DNA from: Bacillus sp. ISL-51
GTDB lineage: Bacteria > Bacillota > Bacilli > Bacillales > Bacillaceae
Reading direction: 5' to 3'
DNA length: 64,000 bases
Assembly (NCBI RefSeq): GCF_018613535.1
Contig: NZ_JAGGQB010000005.1
Location: 496,001 to 560,000 of the forward strand
Shown here: piece after piece, positions 1-7,629 of the stretch
Numbering within the stretch: position 1 is the stretch's first letter
Layout of the letters: every line of letters begins with the position of its first letter
Position numbers and translations under genes: made by a program
Notes under the pieces: generated by a model
What the model saw: only the letters and a program-made list of their open reading frames with translations
Database searches by the model: none
Told to the model about the DNA's origin: nothing

Positions 1-1
1 C

Positions 2-742
2 CTTTCCTACTTCAATAATAATATTTACGGTACACAAATTACACTGGAAGTGATGAAGGAATTCGAAGTAAAAAACATTATATTCTCTTCTTCCGCCGCT
101 GTCTACGGCGAACCTGAGCGTGTACCCATTACAGAAGAAATGCCGACGAATCCGAAAAGCGCATATGGCGATACAAAACTCATAATGGAAAAAATGATGA
201 AATGGTGCGATATTGCCTGCGGTATAAAATATGTTTCTCTCCGGTATTTTAATGTTGCCGGAGCGAAAATGGACGGCTCCATCGGCGAAGATCACAAACC
301 CGAAACACACCTTGTCCCTATTATTTTACAAGCAGCGCTCGGTCAGCGTGAGGAGCTTTCGATATTCGGTAATGACTACAATACAAAGGACGGCACGTGC
401 GTACGCGACTATATCCATGTCGTTGATTTAATCGATGCCCACATTCTCGCGCTGGAATACTTGAAGAACGGCGGGGACAGCAGCATTTTCAACTTAGGTT
501 CAAGCACGGGATTTACAGTCATGCAGATGGCGGAAGCTGCACGTGAAGTGACTCGCAGGGAAATTAAAACAAAAGTCGCAGAAAGAAGAGCAGGAGATCC
601 AAGCACGCTCATTGCTTCAAGCGATAAAGCAAGAAACATTTTGGGATGGAATCCGAAACATACAAGTGTCTCGGAAATCATCGGAACTGCATGGAAATGG
701 CATCAGGGGCATCCAAACGGATACAATGATGAATTCAATTAA
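2..742 (+). CDS. galE: UDP-glucose 4-epimerase (5' end outside window)
   Basis: The enzyme interconverts UDP-galactose and UDP-glucose with bound NAD+ in the cytosolic Leloir pathway. The frame is already open at base 2 (residues SYFNNNIYGTQITLEVMKEF), so the ATG at 50 is internal and the true start lies before the window. The extended-SDR catalytic features are visible: the SSSAAVYG segment and the YGDTK Tyr/Lys pair, then LRYFNVAGA and CVRDYIHVVDL, typical of GalE. The C-terminus is complete. The stop codon lies 5-14 nt before the possible galT starts, so the two genes are one operon. Identification is firm from motifs and context. Confidence 0.95.
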   Translation, partial: LSYFNNNIYGTQITLEVMKEFEVKNIIFSSSAAVYGEPERVPITEEMPTNPKSAYGDTKLIMEKMMKWCDIACGIKYVSLRYFNVAGAKMDGSIGEDHKPETHLVPIILQAALGQREELSIFGNDYNTKDGTCVRDYIHVVDLIDAHILALEYLKNGGDSSIFNLGSSTGFTVMQMAEAAREVTRREIKTKVAERRAGDPSTLIASSDKARNILGWNPKHTSVSEIIGTAWKWHQGHPNGYNDEFN

Positions 743-756
743 GGTGGATGGTAATC

Positions 757-2244
757 GTGATTTTTGAATCAGTGGCAGGGTTTTTACAGGCCAGTATCGC
801 CTCGGGTGATATGGATGAAATGGATGTTATCTACAAGCGAAATCGGCTTCTTGATTTACTCGGGCTGACAGATTATACAGAGCCTAAGCGGATTAAAAAA
901 CAGAGCCGCCTTCTCTGCCTGGACGAAATGGTCGAAGATGCGGTGAAACGAGCAATTATTAACGATACACTGGCTGAAAAAGAAATGTTAGAAAGCAAAA
1001 TAATGGATGTCATTACGCCGGCGCCTTCGTTTATCAATGCCAAATTTAACGAACTGTTTTTAGATCACCCGAAAAAAGCAACAGATTATTTTTATCAGCT
1101 GAGTAAGAACAATGATTATATTAAAACGCGTGCGATTCAAAAAAATATTGTTTACAGTTCAAAAACGCCTTTTGGAGAACTCGAAATCACAATCAATCTA
1201 TCAAAGCCGGAAAAAGACCCTAAAGAAATCGCCGCGGTGAAAAACAGTCCAGCGGGCGGCTATCCCAAATGTCCGCTTTGTATGGAAAACGAAGGATATG
1301 CCGGAAGATTAAATCACCCCGCGCGTTCGAATCATCGCATCATTCGATTTGACTTAGCCGGCGAAAAATGGGGATTTCAATATTCCCCATATGCGTATTA
1401 TGGCGAGCATGCGATTTTTCTGTCAAGCGTGCACAAACCGATGAAAATCGATCGTGACAGTTTCAGAAGGCTCCTTTTGATTACGGAGAAATTTCCGCAT
1501 TATTTTGTCGGCTCAAATGCAGATTTACCCATCGTAGGAGGATCGATTCTTTCACATGATCACTATCAAGGCGGAGCCCATCATTTTGCAATGGCAAAGG
1601 CGGAGTCCTTTTACCCTTTTGAAATGCAGCATTTTCCGCAAGTTCAGGCAAGTGTCGTGAAATGGCCGATGTCAGTTATTCGCCTCCGGGCAAAAGATCC
1701 CAAAATGCTGACAGATGCGGCAGCTGCTGTTCTTGAAAAGTGGCGCGCTTATACAGATGAAGCCGTTAACATCATTGCTAAAACAAGTGAATGGCATAAT
1801 ACCGTTACCCCCATCGCAAGACGCCGGGGAACAGATTTTGAAATGGATCTCGTCCTAAGAAATAATCGCACGACTGAAGAATACCCTGATGGAATTTTTC
1901 ATCCGCATCAAGATGTTCAGCACATAAAAAAAGAAAATATCGGCTTGATTGAAGTGATGGGGCTGGCCGTTTTACCGCCGCGGCTTAAAAACGAGCTATT
2001 GGAAGTAGAAAAGTATTTGCTGAATGCGTCACATGATATAAAAGAAATCCATCGATCGTGGGCTGAAAAAATCAAAATGAAGCAGGACGTTACTCCTGAA
2101 AATGTAACCGCTGTCTTGCAAACAGAAGTAGCGAATGTATTTTTACGCGTACTGACTGATGCAGGTGTGTTTAAAATGACGGACGATGGAATTCATGCTT
2201 TTAAACGATTCACAAAATTACTTGAGGATGGTGCCAAAAAGTGA
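757..2244 (+). CDS. galT: UDP-glucose--hexose-1-phosphate uridylyltransferase, class II
   Basis: GalT exchanges UMP between UDP-glucose and galactose-1-phosphate, feeding galactose into glycolysis. At about 495 residues it has the length of the Firmicutes class II family, longer than the E. coli type. The HDHYQGGAHHF segment in the middle matches the conserved His-rich nucleotidyl-transfer region of that family, and SNADLPIVGGSILSHDH precedes it. An ATG at 748 sits directly on the AAGGTGG ribosome site (741-747), which is too close. The in-frame GTG at 757 is 9 nt downstream and is the better start. The 3' end overlaps galM by 4 nt, which suggests translational coupling. Confidence 0.93.
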   Translation: MIFESVAGFLQASIASGDMDEMDVIYKRNRLLDLLGLTDYTEPKRIKKQSRLLCLDEMVEDAVKRAIINDTLAEKEMLESKIMDVITPAPSFINAKFNELFLDHPKKATDYFYQLSKNNDYIKTRAIQKNIVYSSKTPFGELEITINLSKPEKDPKEIAAVKNSPAGGYPKCPLCMENEGYAGRLNHPARSNHRIIRFDLAGEKWGFQYSPYAYYGEHAIFLSSVHKPMKIDRDSFRRLLLITEKFPHYFVGSNADLPIVGGSILSHDHYQGGAHHFAMAKAESFYPFEMQHFPQVQASVVKWPMSVIRLRAKDPKMLTDAAAAVLEKWRAYTDEAVNIIAKTSEWHNTVTPIARRRGTDFEMDLVLRNNRTTEEYPDGIFHPHQDVQHIKKENIGLIEVMGLAVLPPRLKNELLEVEKYLLNASHDIKEIHRSWAEKIKMKQDVTPENVTAVLQTEVANVFLRVLTDAGVFKMTDDGIHAFKRFTKLLEDGAKK

Positions 2245-3293
2245 AAATCACGAAAACAATTTTTGGACATCTTGAAAACGAAGAAGTTGTCGAATATGCC
2301 CTTGAAAATGACAACGGTTTAACACTCAGAGCTTTGAATTACGGAGCAATAGTCACTTCTATCGAAATGAAAGATTCGAAGGACAATTTAGAAAATATCA
2401 GTTTAGGCTTTCGGACGCTTGAAGACTATTTGAAATACTCGCCGTATTTTGGAGCTCATGTCGGACGGGTGGCCGGACGGATAGCAGACGGCCAATTTGA
2501 AATTGACGGAAAACCGTTCGTTATTGATAAAAATGATGGAAATAATCATCTTCATGGCGGAAAACACAATTTCAGCAAAAAAATTTGGGACGCGGAAACG
2601 AGTATCAATGAAAATAGTGTTTCACTCGTTTTTCGTTACACCAGCCCAGACGGAGAAAATGGTTATCCAGGAACGCTTCATGCCATCACTTCTTATACGC
2701 TGACAAATGATGATGAGTGGGTCATCGATTACCATGCGGAAACAGACAAACCGACCCTTTATAATCCAACCAATCACATTTACTTTAATTTATCGGGATC
2801 TGTCAAGGAGACGATTTTAGATCATCACCTCTTTGTCAGCAGCGAGTCTTATGCCCCCCTCAGAGAGGACGGCATTCCGCTCGGAAACATCATTCCATCA
2901 GCCGGCACCGTTTTTGATTTAACCGCTCCGGCACCGATTCGGCGGGCTGCCGAAAGCGATGACGAGCAAATTACATTCGTAAAACAAGGGTATGACCACC
3001 CCTTTGTACTCTCTCATAAAAAAAATGAGCCGGATGCGATTCTTTCCCATGAGAAAAGCGGCCGGGCCGTTTACATGTTTACGGATGCCGATGCTGTCGT
3101 CATTTATTCAGGCAATAAGCTAAAAGGAAACTTTACTATCGGCGGTTATCCGGCCGGAAAACACAGCGGGATTACCATGGAAACGCAAGCATTGCCTGAT
3201 GCAGTCCATCACGAAGATTTTGGCGACATTGTGTTAAGACCGGAAAAACCATTTTCTTCACGGACAATTTATCAATTTAAAGTAACTGAATAA
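2241..3293 (+). CDS. galM: Aldose 1-epimerase (galactose mutarotase)
   Basis: GalM interconverts the alpha and beta anomers of galactose, supplying the alpha form for phosphorylation. The 350-residue length is typical. Visible family features are NNHLHGG near residue 100, NPTNHIYFNLSG carrying the catalytic His, GYDHPFVL, and GITMETQALPDAVHH carrying the catalytic Glu near residue 310. Translation starts at a GTG overlapping the galT stop (GTGA), so it is probably coupled to galT. It is the third gene of the gal operon, and a secreted galactanase follows 159 nt later on the same strand. Confidence 0.93.
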   Translation: MKITKTIFGHLENEEVVEYALENDNGLTLRALNYGAIVTSIEMKDSKDNLENISLGFRTLEDYLKYSPYFGAHVGRVAGRIADGQFEIDGKPFVIDKNDGNNHLHGGKHNFSKKIWDAETSINENSVSLVFRYTSPDGENGYPGTLHAITSYTLTNDDEWVIDYHAETDKPTLYNPTNHIYFNLSGSVKETILDHHLFVSSESYAPLREDGIPLGNIIPSAGTVFDLTAPAPIRRAAESDDEQITFVKQGYDHPFVLSHKKNEPDAILSHEKSGRAVYMFTDADAVVIYSGNKLKGNFTIGGYPAGKHSGITMETQALPDAVHHEDFGDIVLRPEKPFSSRTIYQFKVTE

Positions 3294-3452
3294 ACGAGAG
3301 AAATGTCATTAGCCTTTTACCAGAGAACACCGGCGAGGCAAACCAATTAAACAAGTCAGAACCTCCCCTCAGAAAGCCGCTGGGTTGTCTTAAGAGTAAA
3401 AACAAGAAGCAGCCGGGTCAATAAAGATTTTTTATCCCAGGAGGTCATTTTT

Positions 3453-4568
3453 ATGTTAAAAAACCATGTAAAACGTTTTTTGGTAAAAATCATCTGTCTA
3501 TCTCTTGCTTTCACTGGTTTTGCGATTTTCAACGTTTTTCAAAAGGCAGAAGCGGCGGCTCCTTTTGCTTATGGAGCTGACATAGGCTGGATGAAACAAA
3601 TGGAGGATGAAGGTGTACGCTGGCTGGATGACAGCGGAAAGCCGGCAGATTCTTTACAGATTCTGAAAGACCACGGAATGAATTCCGTCAGGCTGAGAGT
3701 TTTCGTGAATCCGCCAAGCAGCTATTATTGGCTGAAAGACGGCACAACCTGGACAATGCTCGGTTATAGCGACAAAGCCGGCGTGCTTGCTGCAGCAAAA
3801 AGAGCAAAAGCTTTAGGAATGAAGGTAATGGTTGACTTCCACTATAGTGATGTTTTTGCAGACCCTGGCCATCAGATAAAGCCGAACAAATGGGCCGGAT
3901 ACACCAATACCCAGTTACAAACAGCCGTATATAACCATACTTACGATGTCATGAGTGAATTAAAAAATCATGGCATATCTCCTGATTGGGTGCAGGTCGG
4001 AAATGAAATCAACTCAGGGATTATGCTGCCGGATGGCAGTACGAACGATTTCAGTAAATTGACTGGATTCCTTAATAAAGGCTATGACGCAGTAAAGGCG
4101 GTCAGCCCCTCCTCCAAGGTGGTCAGTCATTTAGCACACGGGACAAACAACAGTCAATTCAGATGGTGGTTTGATCAATTCTTCAAAAATGGAGGCAAAA
4201 CCGATATTATCGGTGTATCATTCTACCCCTATTGGGAAGGTAAGCCCTACTGGGAACTCACCGGTGATTTATCGTCCAATTTAAATGACATCGCATCACG
4301 CTATAACAAAGAAGTGATGGTTGTTGAACTGGGCGGAGACGAAAATAACCCTAAAGATTCATACTGGACAATCAGCGATACAATAAAAGTAGTAAAAGCC
4401 GTTCCGAACGGCAAAGGGATCGGAGTATTTTATTGGGAACCCGAGGCTCACTCAAGTGTTCTTTCAGATGGTTATCCATTAGGCGCGACTGCCAAAGTTT
4501 CTAAAAACGTCTTGAAATATACAACCGCTATCGATGCTTTTAGTGACGCAGCGAAAGGAAAGAACTGA
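3453..4568 (+). CDS. Secreted GH53 arabinogalactan endo-beta-1,4-galactanase
   Basis: A secreted glycoside hydrolase of family 53 that should cut beta-1,4-galactan of pectin side chains. Residues 1-35 form a Sec signal peptide: basic KNHVKRFLVK, a hydrophobic stretch, then cleavage near AEA-AAP. The acid/base Glu is in DWVQVGNEIN and the nucleophile Glu is probably in VMVVELGG; KVMVDFHYSD and GVSFYPYW are also GH53 features. At 371 residues it is shorter than B. subtilis GanB (about 429 by recall), and the segment after the nucleophile (GGDENN) departs from the usual ETSY. A strong AGGAGGT site precedes the ATG. The product would feed the gal genes just upstream. The exact substrate is inferred. 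Confidence 0.85.
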   Translation: MLKNHVKRFLVKIICLSLAFTGFAIFNVFQKAEAAAPFAYGADIGWMKQMEDEGVRWLDDSGKPADSLQILKDHGMNSVRLRVFVNPPSSYYWLKDGTTWTMLGYSDKAGVLAAAKRAKALGMKVMVDFHYSDVFADPGHQIKPNKWAGYTNTQLQTAVYNHTYDVMSELKNHGISPDWVQVGNEINSGIMLPDGSTNDFSKLTGFLNKGYDAVKAVSPSSKVVSHLAHGTNNSQFRWWFDQFFKNGGKTDIIGVSFYPYWEGKPYWELTGDLSSNLNDIASRYNKEVMVVELGGDENNPKDSYWTISDTIKVVKAVPNGKGIGVFYWEPEAHSSVLSDGYPLGATAKVSKNVLKYTTAIDAFSDAAKGKN

Positions 4569-4843
4569 TCAATTACAAAAAATGATGCATGACACCGGAA
4601 ACCGGCGGCTTCGTTTTACACTCATACTCTTTATGGCTTTATAAGTAACAGAAGACAGCCGGTTTTGACGTTAAGAATAAAAAACATTTTCTGAGGAAAG
4701 GAGTAATCTTGTGTTTGTTTTTCCGATGAGTTGACCCCGAACCCGCATACTAAAGTCAATCACAGGAATAACGAAGAAACTTCAGCATTCTTCCCGGCGA
4801 AAAATTTTTTCCTTTTCACTTTACTAAGCCCCCTTAACGCACC
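4569..4843. other. Intergenic stretch without a supported gene
   Basis: No reading frame here looks coding. A ribosome-site-like AGGAAAGGAG at 4694-4703 is followed by a TTG at 4709 that opens a frame of only six codons, so it may be the remains of a gene start. This is where synteny with B. subtilis breaks down and the accessory strip begins. Confidence 0.4.
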
Positions 4844-5020
4844 CTAAGAATCAGCCCGACTGACTAACTGTTTGACTTTATACCCGATAACAGCAAGATA
4901 AATTACGATAATACAAATCAACGCACCTGTTCCAAAATAAGTTTGCGAAAATAAGTAAACACTTACCCCGCCGAAAATGATGTACATAATGATGTCAAAG
5001 ATAATTTTCTTATTAGTCAT
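4844..5020 (-). CDS. Small two-helix membrane protein, unknown
   Basis: A 58-residue protein of unknown function. A longer frame begins at 5041, but the ATG at 5020 is preceded by GGGGGAAATCAAA at good spacing and gives MTNKKIIFD at the N-terminus, so it is preferred. Two hydrophobic segments (about residues 6-23 and 29-45) are separated by a short polar turn with YFGTG, and the C-terminus is basic (KVKQLVSRADS). This predicts an inner-membrane hairpin. It sits alone between the galactanase and other small genes next to an integrase remnant, so it may be mobile-element cargo. I recognise no family. Confidence 0.6.
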   Translation of the reverse strand: MTNKKIIFDIIMYIIFGGVSVYLFSQTYFGTGALICIIVIYLAVIGYKVKQLVSRADS

Positions 5021-5331
5021 TTTGATTTCCCCCATCTGCATGATTCGGGGTGCTTGTTTTTAAAAACACCCATATTTTATAAAATATACAATATTTTGCA
5101 CCCGCAACTTTCTAACAATAATTTTTTCCTTTACTGGTACTATACGTAAATATACCGATTTATTAAAAACATGTTAACACACTATTAGAGGTGGAAGAAT
5201 GGTAAAGCATTATAAAAGATTCTTATAAACTACATTTGAAACAAAATCAGTAAATACCAATGACTGATTTACTGGGTGCAGTTTACAGAGAACATAAAAA
5301 AGCATCCAAAATGGATGCTCATTAATGAATT
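5021..5331. other. AT-rich gap with a truncated micro-ORF and a terminator
   Basis: No gene of normal length is present. At 5187-5201 an AGAGGTGGAAGA ribosome site leads into an ATG at 5199 on the + strand, but the frame stops after nine codons (MVKHYKRFL). This looks like the preserved start of a deleted gene. The rest is AT-rich; the terminator of the next minus-strand gene lies at 5296-5318. Confidence 0.4.
5296..5318 (-). terminator. Rho-independent terminator of the small gene at 5332-5520
   Basis: GCATCC (5302-5307) pairs with GGATGC (5313-5318) around a 5-nt loop. Read on the minus strand, the hairpin is followed by six T, directly downstream of the 62-residue gene. Confidence 0.75.
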
Positions 5332-5520
5332 TTATCTTTTTTTCACATCAAATTGCGTTACAAGTCTCATATTAACATTTGCAATACGCTTACCATCTTC
5401 AAACTCATACCAATGCTCACATTCTTGCAATTCTTTTATAAGTTCTTTTTCAGATTCTGCAATTACTTTAGCTGTTCTTATATTTTCATTGTCAAACCAA
5501 AAAACAACTTCAAATTTCAT
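5332..5520 (-). CDS. Small acidic protein, phage/ICE-like, unknown
   Basis: A 62-residue soluble protein (MKFEVVFWFDNENIRTAKVI...) of unknown function. The sequence reads as a compact alpha/beta fold: a strand (FEVVFWFD), a helix (ESEKELIKELQECEHW), then two strands (GKRIANVNMRLVTQFDV). An AGAGGTGAAAG ribosome site precedes the ATG at proper spacing, and a terminator follows the stop, so it is a self-contained transcription unit. Such small single-domain proteins are common among prophage and conjugative-element accessory genes, which fits the nearby integrase remnant. I recognise no family. Confidence 0.7.
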   Translation of the reverse strand: MKFEVVFWFDNENIRTAKVIAESEKELIKELQECEHWYEFEDGKRIANVNMRLVTQFDVKKR

Positions 5521-5674
5521 AATCTTTCACCTCTTGCTTTATTATCGGATAAGAGGTCTAGAAATGAAACGGCTCGCAAAATTTGTCGAACGAAAGTGCC
5601 CTTCATACCTCAGAACGCTCCTGTGCGTTTTTATTGGGCATTTTCTTTTCCCGTTTCGTGTCATCCCTCCGTTC

Positions 5675-5731
5675 AAATAAAAAACGGACACTGATCAGAG
5701 CACAGTGATTCTGTGCTCTGATCAGTGTCCG
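5675..5731 (-). terminator. Very strong hairpin terminator with perfect 20-bp stem
   Basis: Bases 5685-5704 and 5712-5731 are perfect reverse complements of 20 bp around a 7-nt loop. On the minus strand the hairpin is followed by TTTTTTATTT (5675-5684), so it acts as a terminator for the small membrane-protein gene at 5751-5909. On the + strand no T run follows. Confidence 0.75.
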
Positions 5732-5750
5732 CAGGCTTTCCGTCTTGGAC

Positions 5751-5909
5751 TTAATTATTAGTTTTCTCAATTGATAGAGCAATAATTAAAACAAGGAAGG
5801 AAGTAGTCCCGAATATAATGAAAAACATTTTCCCATGAAGGTAATTATATAAGAAAAAACCACATAATATGACTACGATTAAACAAGATATTAATTTACA
5901 AAAGCACAA
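5751..5909 (-). CDS. Small hydrophobic membrane protein, TTG start, unknown
   Basis: An open frame of about 52 residues, nearly all hydrophobic: a first segment (CKLISCLIVVILCGFFLYNYL), the loop HGK, then a second segment (MFFIIFGTTSFLVLIIALSI) and the polar end EKTNN. No ATG opens the frame. The TTG at 5909 lies 6 nt after an AGGA and is my choice; the frame stays open upstream to a stop but offers only Lys codons. It lies beside a homopolymer (eight T on the minus strand), so a frameshifted or decayed start is possible. It is followed by the 20-bp hairpin terminator. Function unknown; probably element-borne. Confidence 0.5.
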   Translation of the reverse strand: MCFCKLISCLIVVILCGFFLYNYLHGKMFFIIFGTTSFLVLIIALSIEKTNN

Positions 5910-6018
5910 AAAAAATCCTGTTTTTTTCTCGCACTTTCTCTTCTTCTTCTTTTAAAAAGGGTGAATCAATAGTGCTATCCTATTCCTTTCAGGAACAGAA
6001 ACTAGAAGCCAGCAATAA

Positions 6019-6189
6019 TCACCTCTTTTTCTCTATATACCTATCAATCTCTTTAAAGTAAGCTGTAGCCGTGAATGAAATGATTGCGCTTATTAACGTG
6101 ATGTTCGCTTTCATGTCCGGCCTGTAATCGTGTTGGAAATATATCCAGAATCCGCAGTCCATCAGCAGAAACAGTATCCTGAGAATCAT
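6019..6189 (-). CDS. Small membrane protein, unknown
   Basis: A 56-residue frame beginning MILRILFLLMDCGFWIYF and ending KEIDRYIEKKR. Two hydrophobic segments (about 1-18 and 29-45) flank a polar HDYRPDMKAN loop, and the C-terminus is charged, a topology like small holins or toxin-like peptides, though I recognise no family. The ATG overlaps the stop of a short upstream frame (ATGA) that carries an AAGGAGGG ribosome site (about 6208-6215), so translation could be coupled to a leader peptide beginning at one of its in-frame ATGs. It is below usual length cut-offs for gene finders. The integrase remnant lies just to the right on the other strand. Confidence 0.5.
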   Translation of the reverse strand: MILRILFLLMDCGFWIYFQHDYRPDMKANITLISAIISFTATAYFKEIDRYIEKKR

Positions 6190-6292
6190 AGGTTACTCTC
6201 AATCATTCGCGCCCTCCTTATCCTTTTCATAGGACCCAATCTAATTGTTAACCAGCTCCAAAACACTCGACTGACCTCGTTCAGCTTTTTGA

Positions 6293-7294
6293 TCATTCGC
6301 AGAGAAGTGGGTTGAAAAGAAACTCTTTAATAAGAATGGTAAGCCTTACTATTTTACAACATCTGTAAAATATTCAAACCACTTAAAAAATCATATCCTC
6401 CCAGCATTAGGTCATAAAAAAATAGACAAAATAAAAAGTCTTCATATTGTTGATTTTATTGATGATTTATCTAAAGATGGAGCTAGAAAAGATGGAAAGC
6501 CTGGCGGATTAGGTGATCAAACAATCAAAGATATATTTAAAATTTTACAAGCATTATTTAAAACTGCCACAGAGGAATGGAAATTGATAAAAAACGACCC
6601 TATTGAGGGATTGAGTTCGCCAGAAGCTGAGAATAAAGAAATGAACTTTCTTGAATCTGATGAAGCAGCTGAATGTATTAAAGTGTTGTATGAAATAGAT
6701 ATTAAATGGCGCTTATATTATCTTGCAGCTCTGATCGGGGGGCTTCGTAGAGGGGAAGCTCTTGCCTGTGAATGGCACTTGGATGTAGATTGGGACAAAG
6801 GTGGAATATACGTAAATAGATCAATTTCTAAAACAATTAACGGAGAGCCTCATGTCAAAAGCCCAAAGTCAAAAAGTTCTCAACGATTCGTCAAAATGCC
6901 TGATTTTTATATGAATGAGCTGGCGAAATATTATCGCATATGGAAAAAAGAAAAATTATTGCTTGGCGATGCCTGGGAAGGCGGAGAACATCAATATGTG
7001 TTTCACAGTGGTAAAGGAAAACCTTACTACTATACAACCCCTACCGCAAAATGGACTAAAATAAAAAAGAAGTACGGTCTAAAAGATGTTCGTCTTCATG
7101 ACTTGCGGCATACTATGGTGGCTCTCCTTATGGAAGCTGGCGAAAGTCTCAGTGCTATTCAACGAAGAGCTGGACATGCCAGTGCTCGAACAACTAGTGA
7201 TATTTATGGTCATGTTACCGAGAAACTCGAAAATAGCACAGTAAAACACTTTAACCAGTTCGATCCTAGAAACCTAGCACAAAAACAGAGTTGA
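6293..7294 (+). pseudogene. Tyrosine recombinase (integrase), 5'-truncated
   Basis: A phage or conjugative-element integrase remnant. From 6293 the frame encodes the SAM-like core-binding domain (FAEKWVEKKL...LPALGHKKIDKI...) and runs without a break into the catalytic domain. The catalytic set is intact: Arg in LIGGLRRGEAL, HDLRHT, GHASARTT and the Tyr of DIYGH. A TGA at 6290 closes the frame upstream and no ATG opens it, so the N-terminal arm-binding domain is missing; a TTG at 6584 would make only a C-terminal fragment. The 3' end faces the 3' end of tRNA-Val 130 bp away, the usual arrangement for tRNA-integrating elements. Confidence 0.75.
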
Positions 7295-7332
7295 TTTTGA
7301 ATTCCCCTTCAAAATCAGCTCAAAAAAATAAT

Positions 7333-7354
7333 TTCGTCCCCAATTCGTCCCCAA
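7333..7354 (+). repeat. Tandem 11-bp direct repeat beside integrase
   Basis: TTCGTCCCCAA occurs twice head to tail (7333-7343, 7344-7354) between the integrase stop and the tRNA. Repeats at this position are candidates for integrase arm-type binding sites; that role is inferred. Confidence 0.6.
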
Positions 7355-7391
7355 CTCGATTAATGATGACAAAATCAATAAATAAGCAAAG

Positions 7392-7419
7392 TAAAAAACC
7401 CTTGCGTAGCAAGGGTTTT
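7392..7419 (-). terminator. Terminator of tRNA-Val
   Basis: A 10-bp stem (7395-7404 with 7410-7419) and a 5-nt loop, followed on the minus strand by a T run, immediately downstream of the tRNA. Confidence 0.85.
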
Positions 7420-7424
7420 GGCTA

Positions 7425-7497
7425 TGATTCCGACTGGGCTCGAACCAGCGACCTCTACCCTGTCAAGGTAGCGCTCTCCCAGCTGAGCTACGGAATC
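7425..7497 (-). tRNA. tRNA-Val (anticodon GAC)
   Basis: Read on the minus strand, the 73-nt sequence folds as a cloverleaf: acceptor GATTCCG pairs with CGGAATC, the D arm has AGCTCAG, the anticodon stem CTACC/GGTAG encloses TTGACAG with anticodon GAC, and the T arm carries GGTTCGAGCC. The discriminator base is A and CCA is not encoded. It has its own terminator. Its 3' end points at the integrase remnant, so it is the probable attachment site. By recall, 168 also has a Val tRNA next to metC. Confidence 0.95.
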
Positions 7498-7585
7498 ATG
7501 ATATGTATGTGTTTCTGGGTATGTTGTTGTCTCTCTGACATTTACAATTATATAACCTGCTTCCCCATTCGTCAACACTTTTTTA

Positions 7586-7623
7586 TAAAAAATAAAAAAG
7601 GGCGCTGCGCACAAAGCGCAGCG
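7586..7623 (-). terminator. Terminator of metI-metC
   Basis: An 8-bp GC stem (CGCTGCGC, 7603-7610, with GCGCAGCG, 7616-7623) is followed on the minus strand by a long T-rich run, directly after the metC stop. Confidence 0.85.
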
Positions 7624-7629
7624 TTATGA

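Noticed and set aside
5036..5047. GCATGATTCGGG as a possible second attachment site of the tRNA element
   Set aside because: Only about 8 bases match the tRNA 3' end, which is expected by chance.
5276..5694. Two + strand frames of 113-134 codons
   Set aside because: They run through a terminator hairpin and the antisense of the 62-residue gene, with no ribosome site and odd composition.
6584..7294. Integrase taken as a complete gene from TTG 6584
   Set aside because: The same frame encodes a good core-binding domain back to 6293, so the TTG is internal and the gene is truncated.
7291..7629. 112-codon frame over the tRNA
   Set aside because: It crosses tRNA-Val and its terminator; it is a chance frame.
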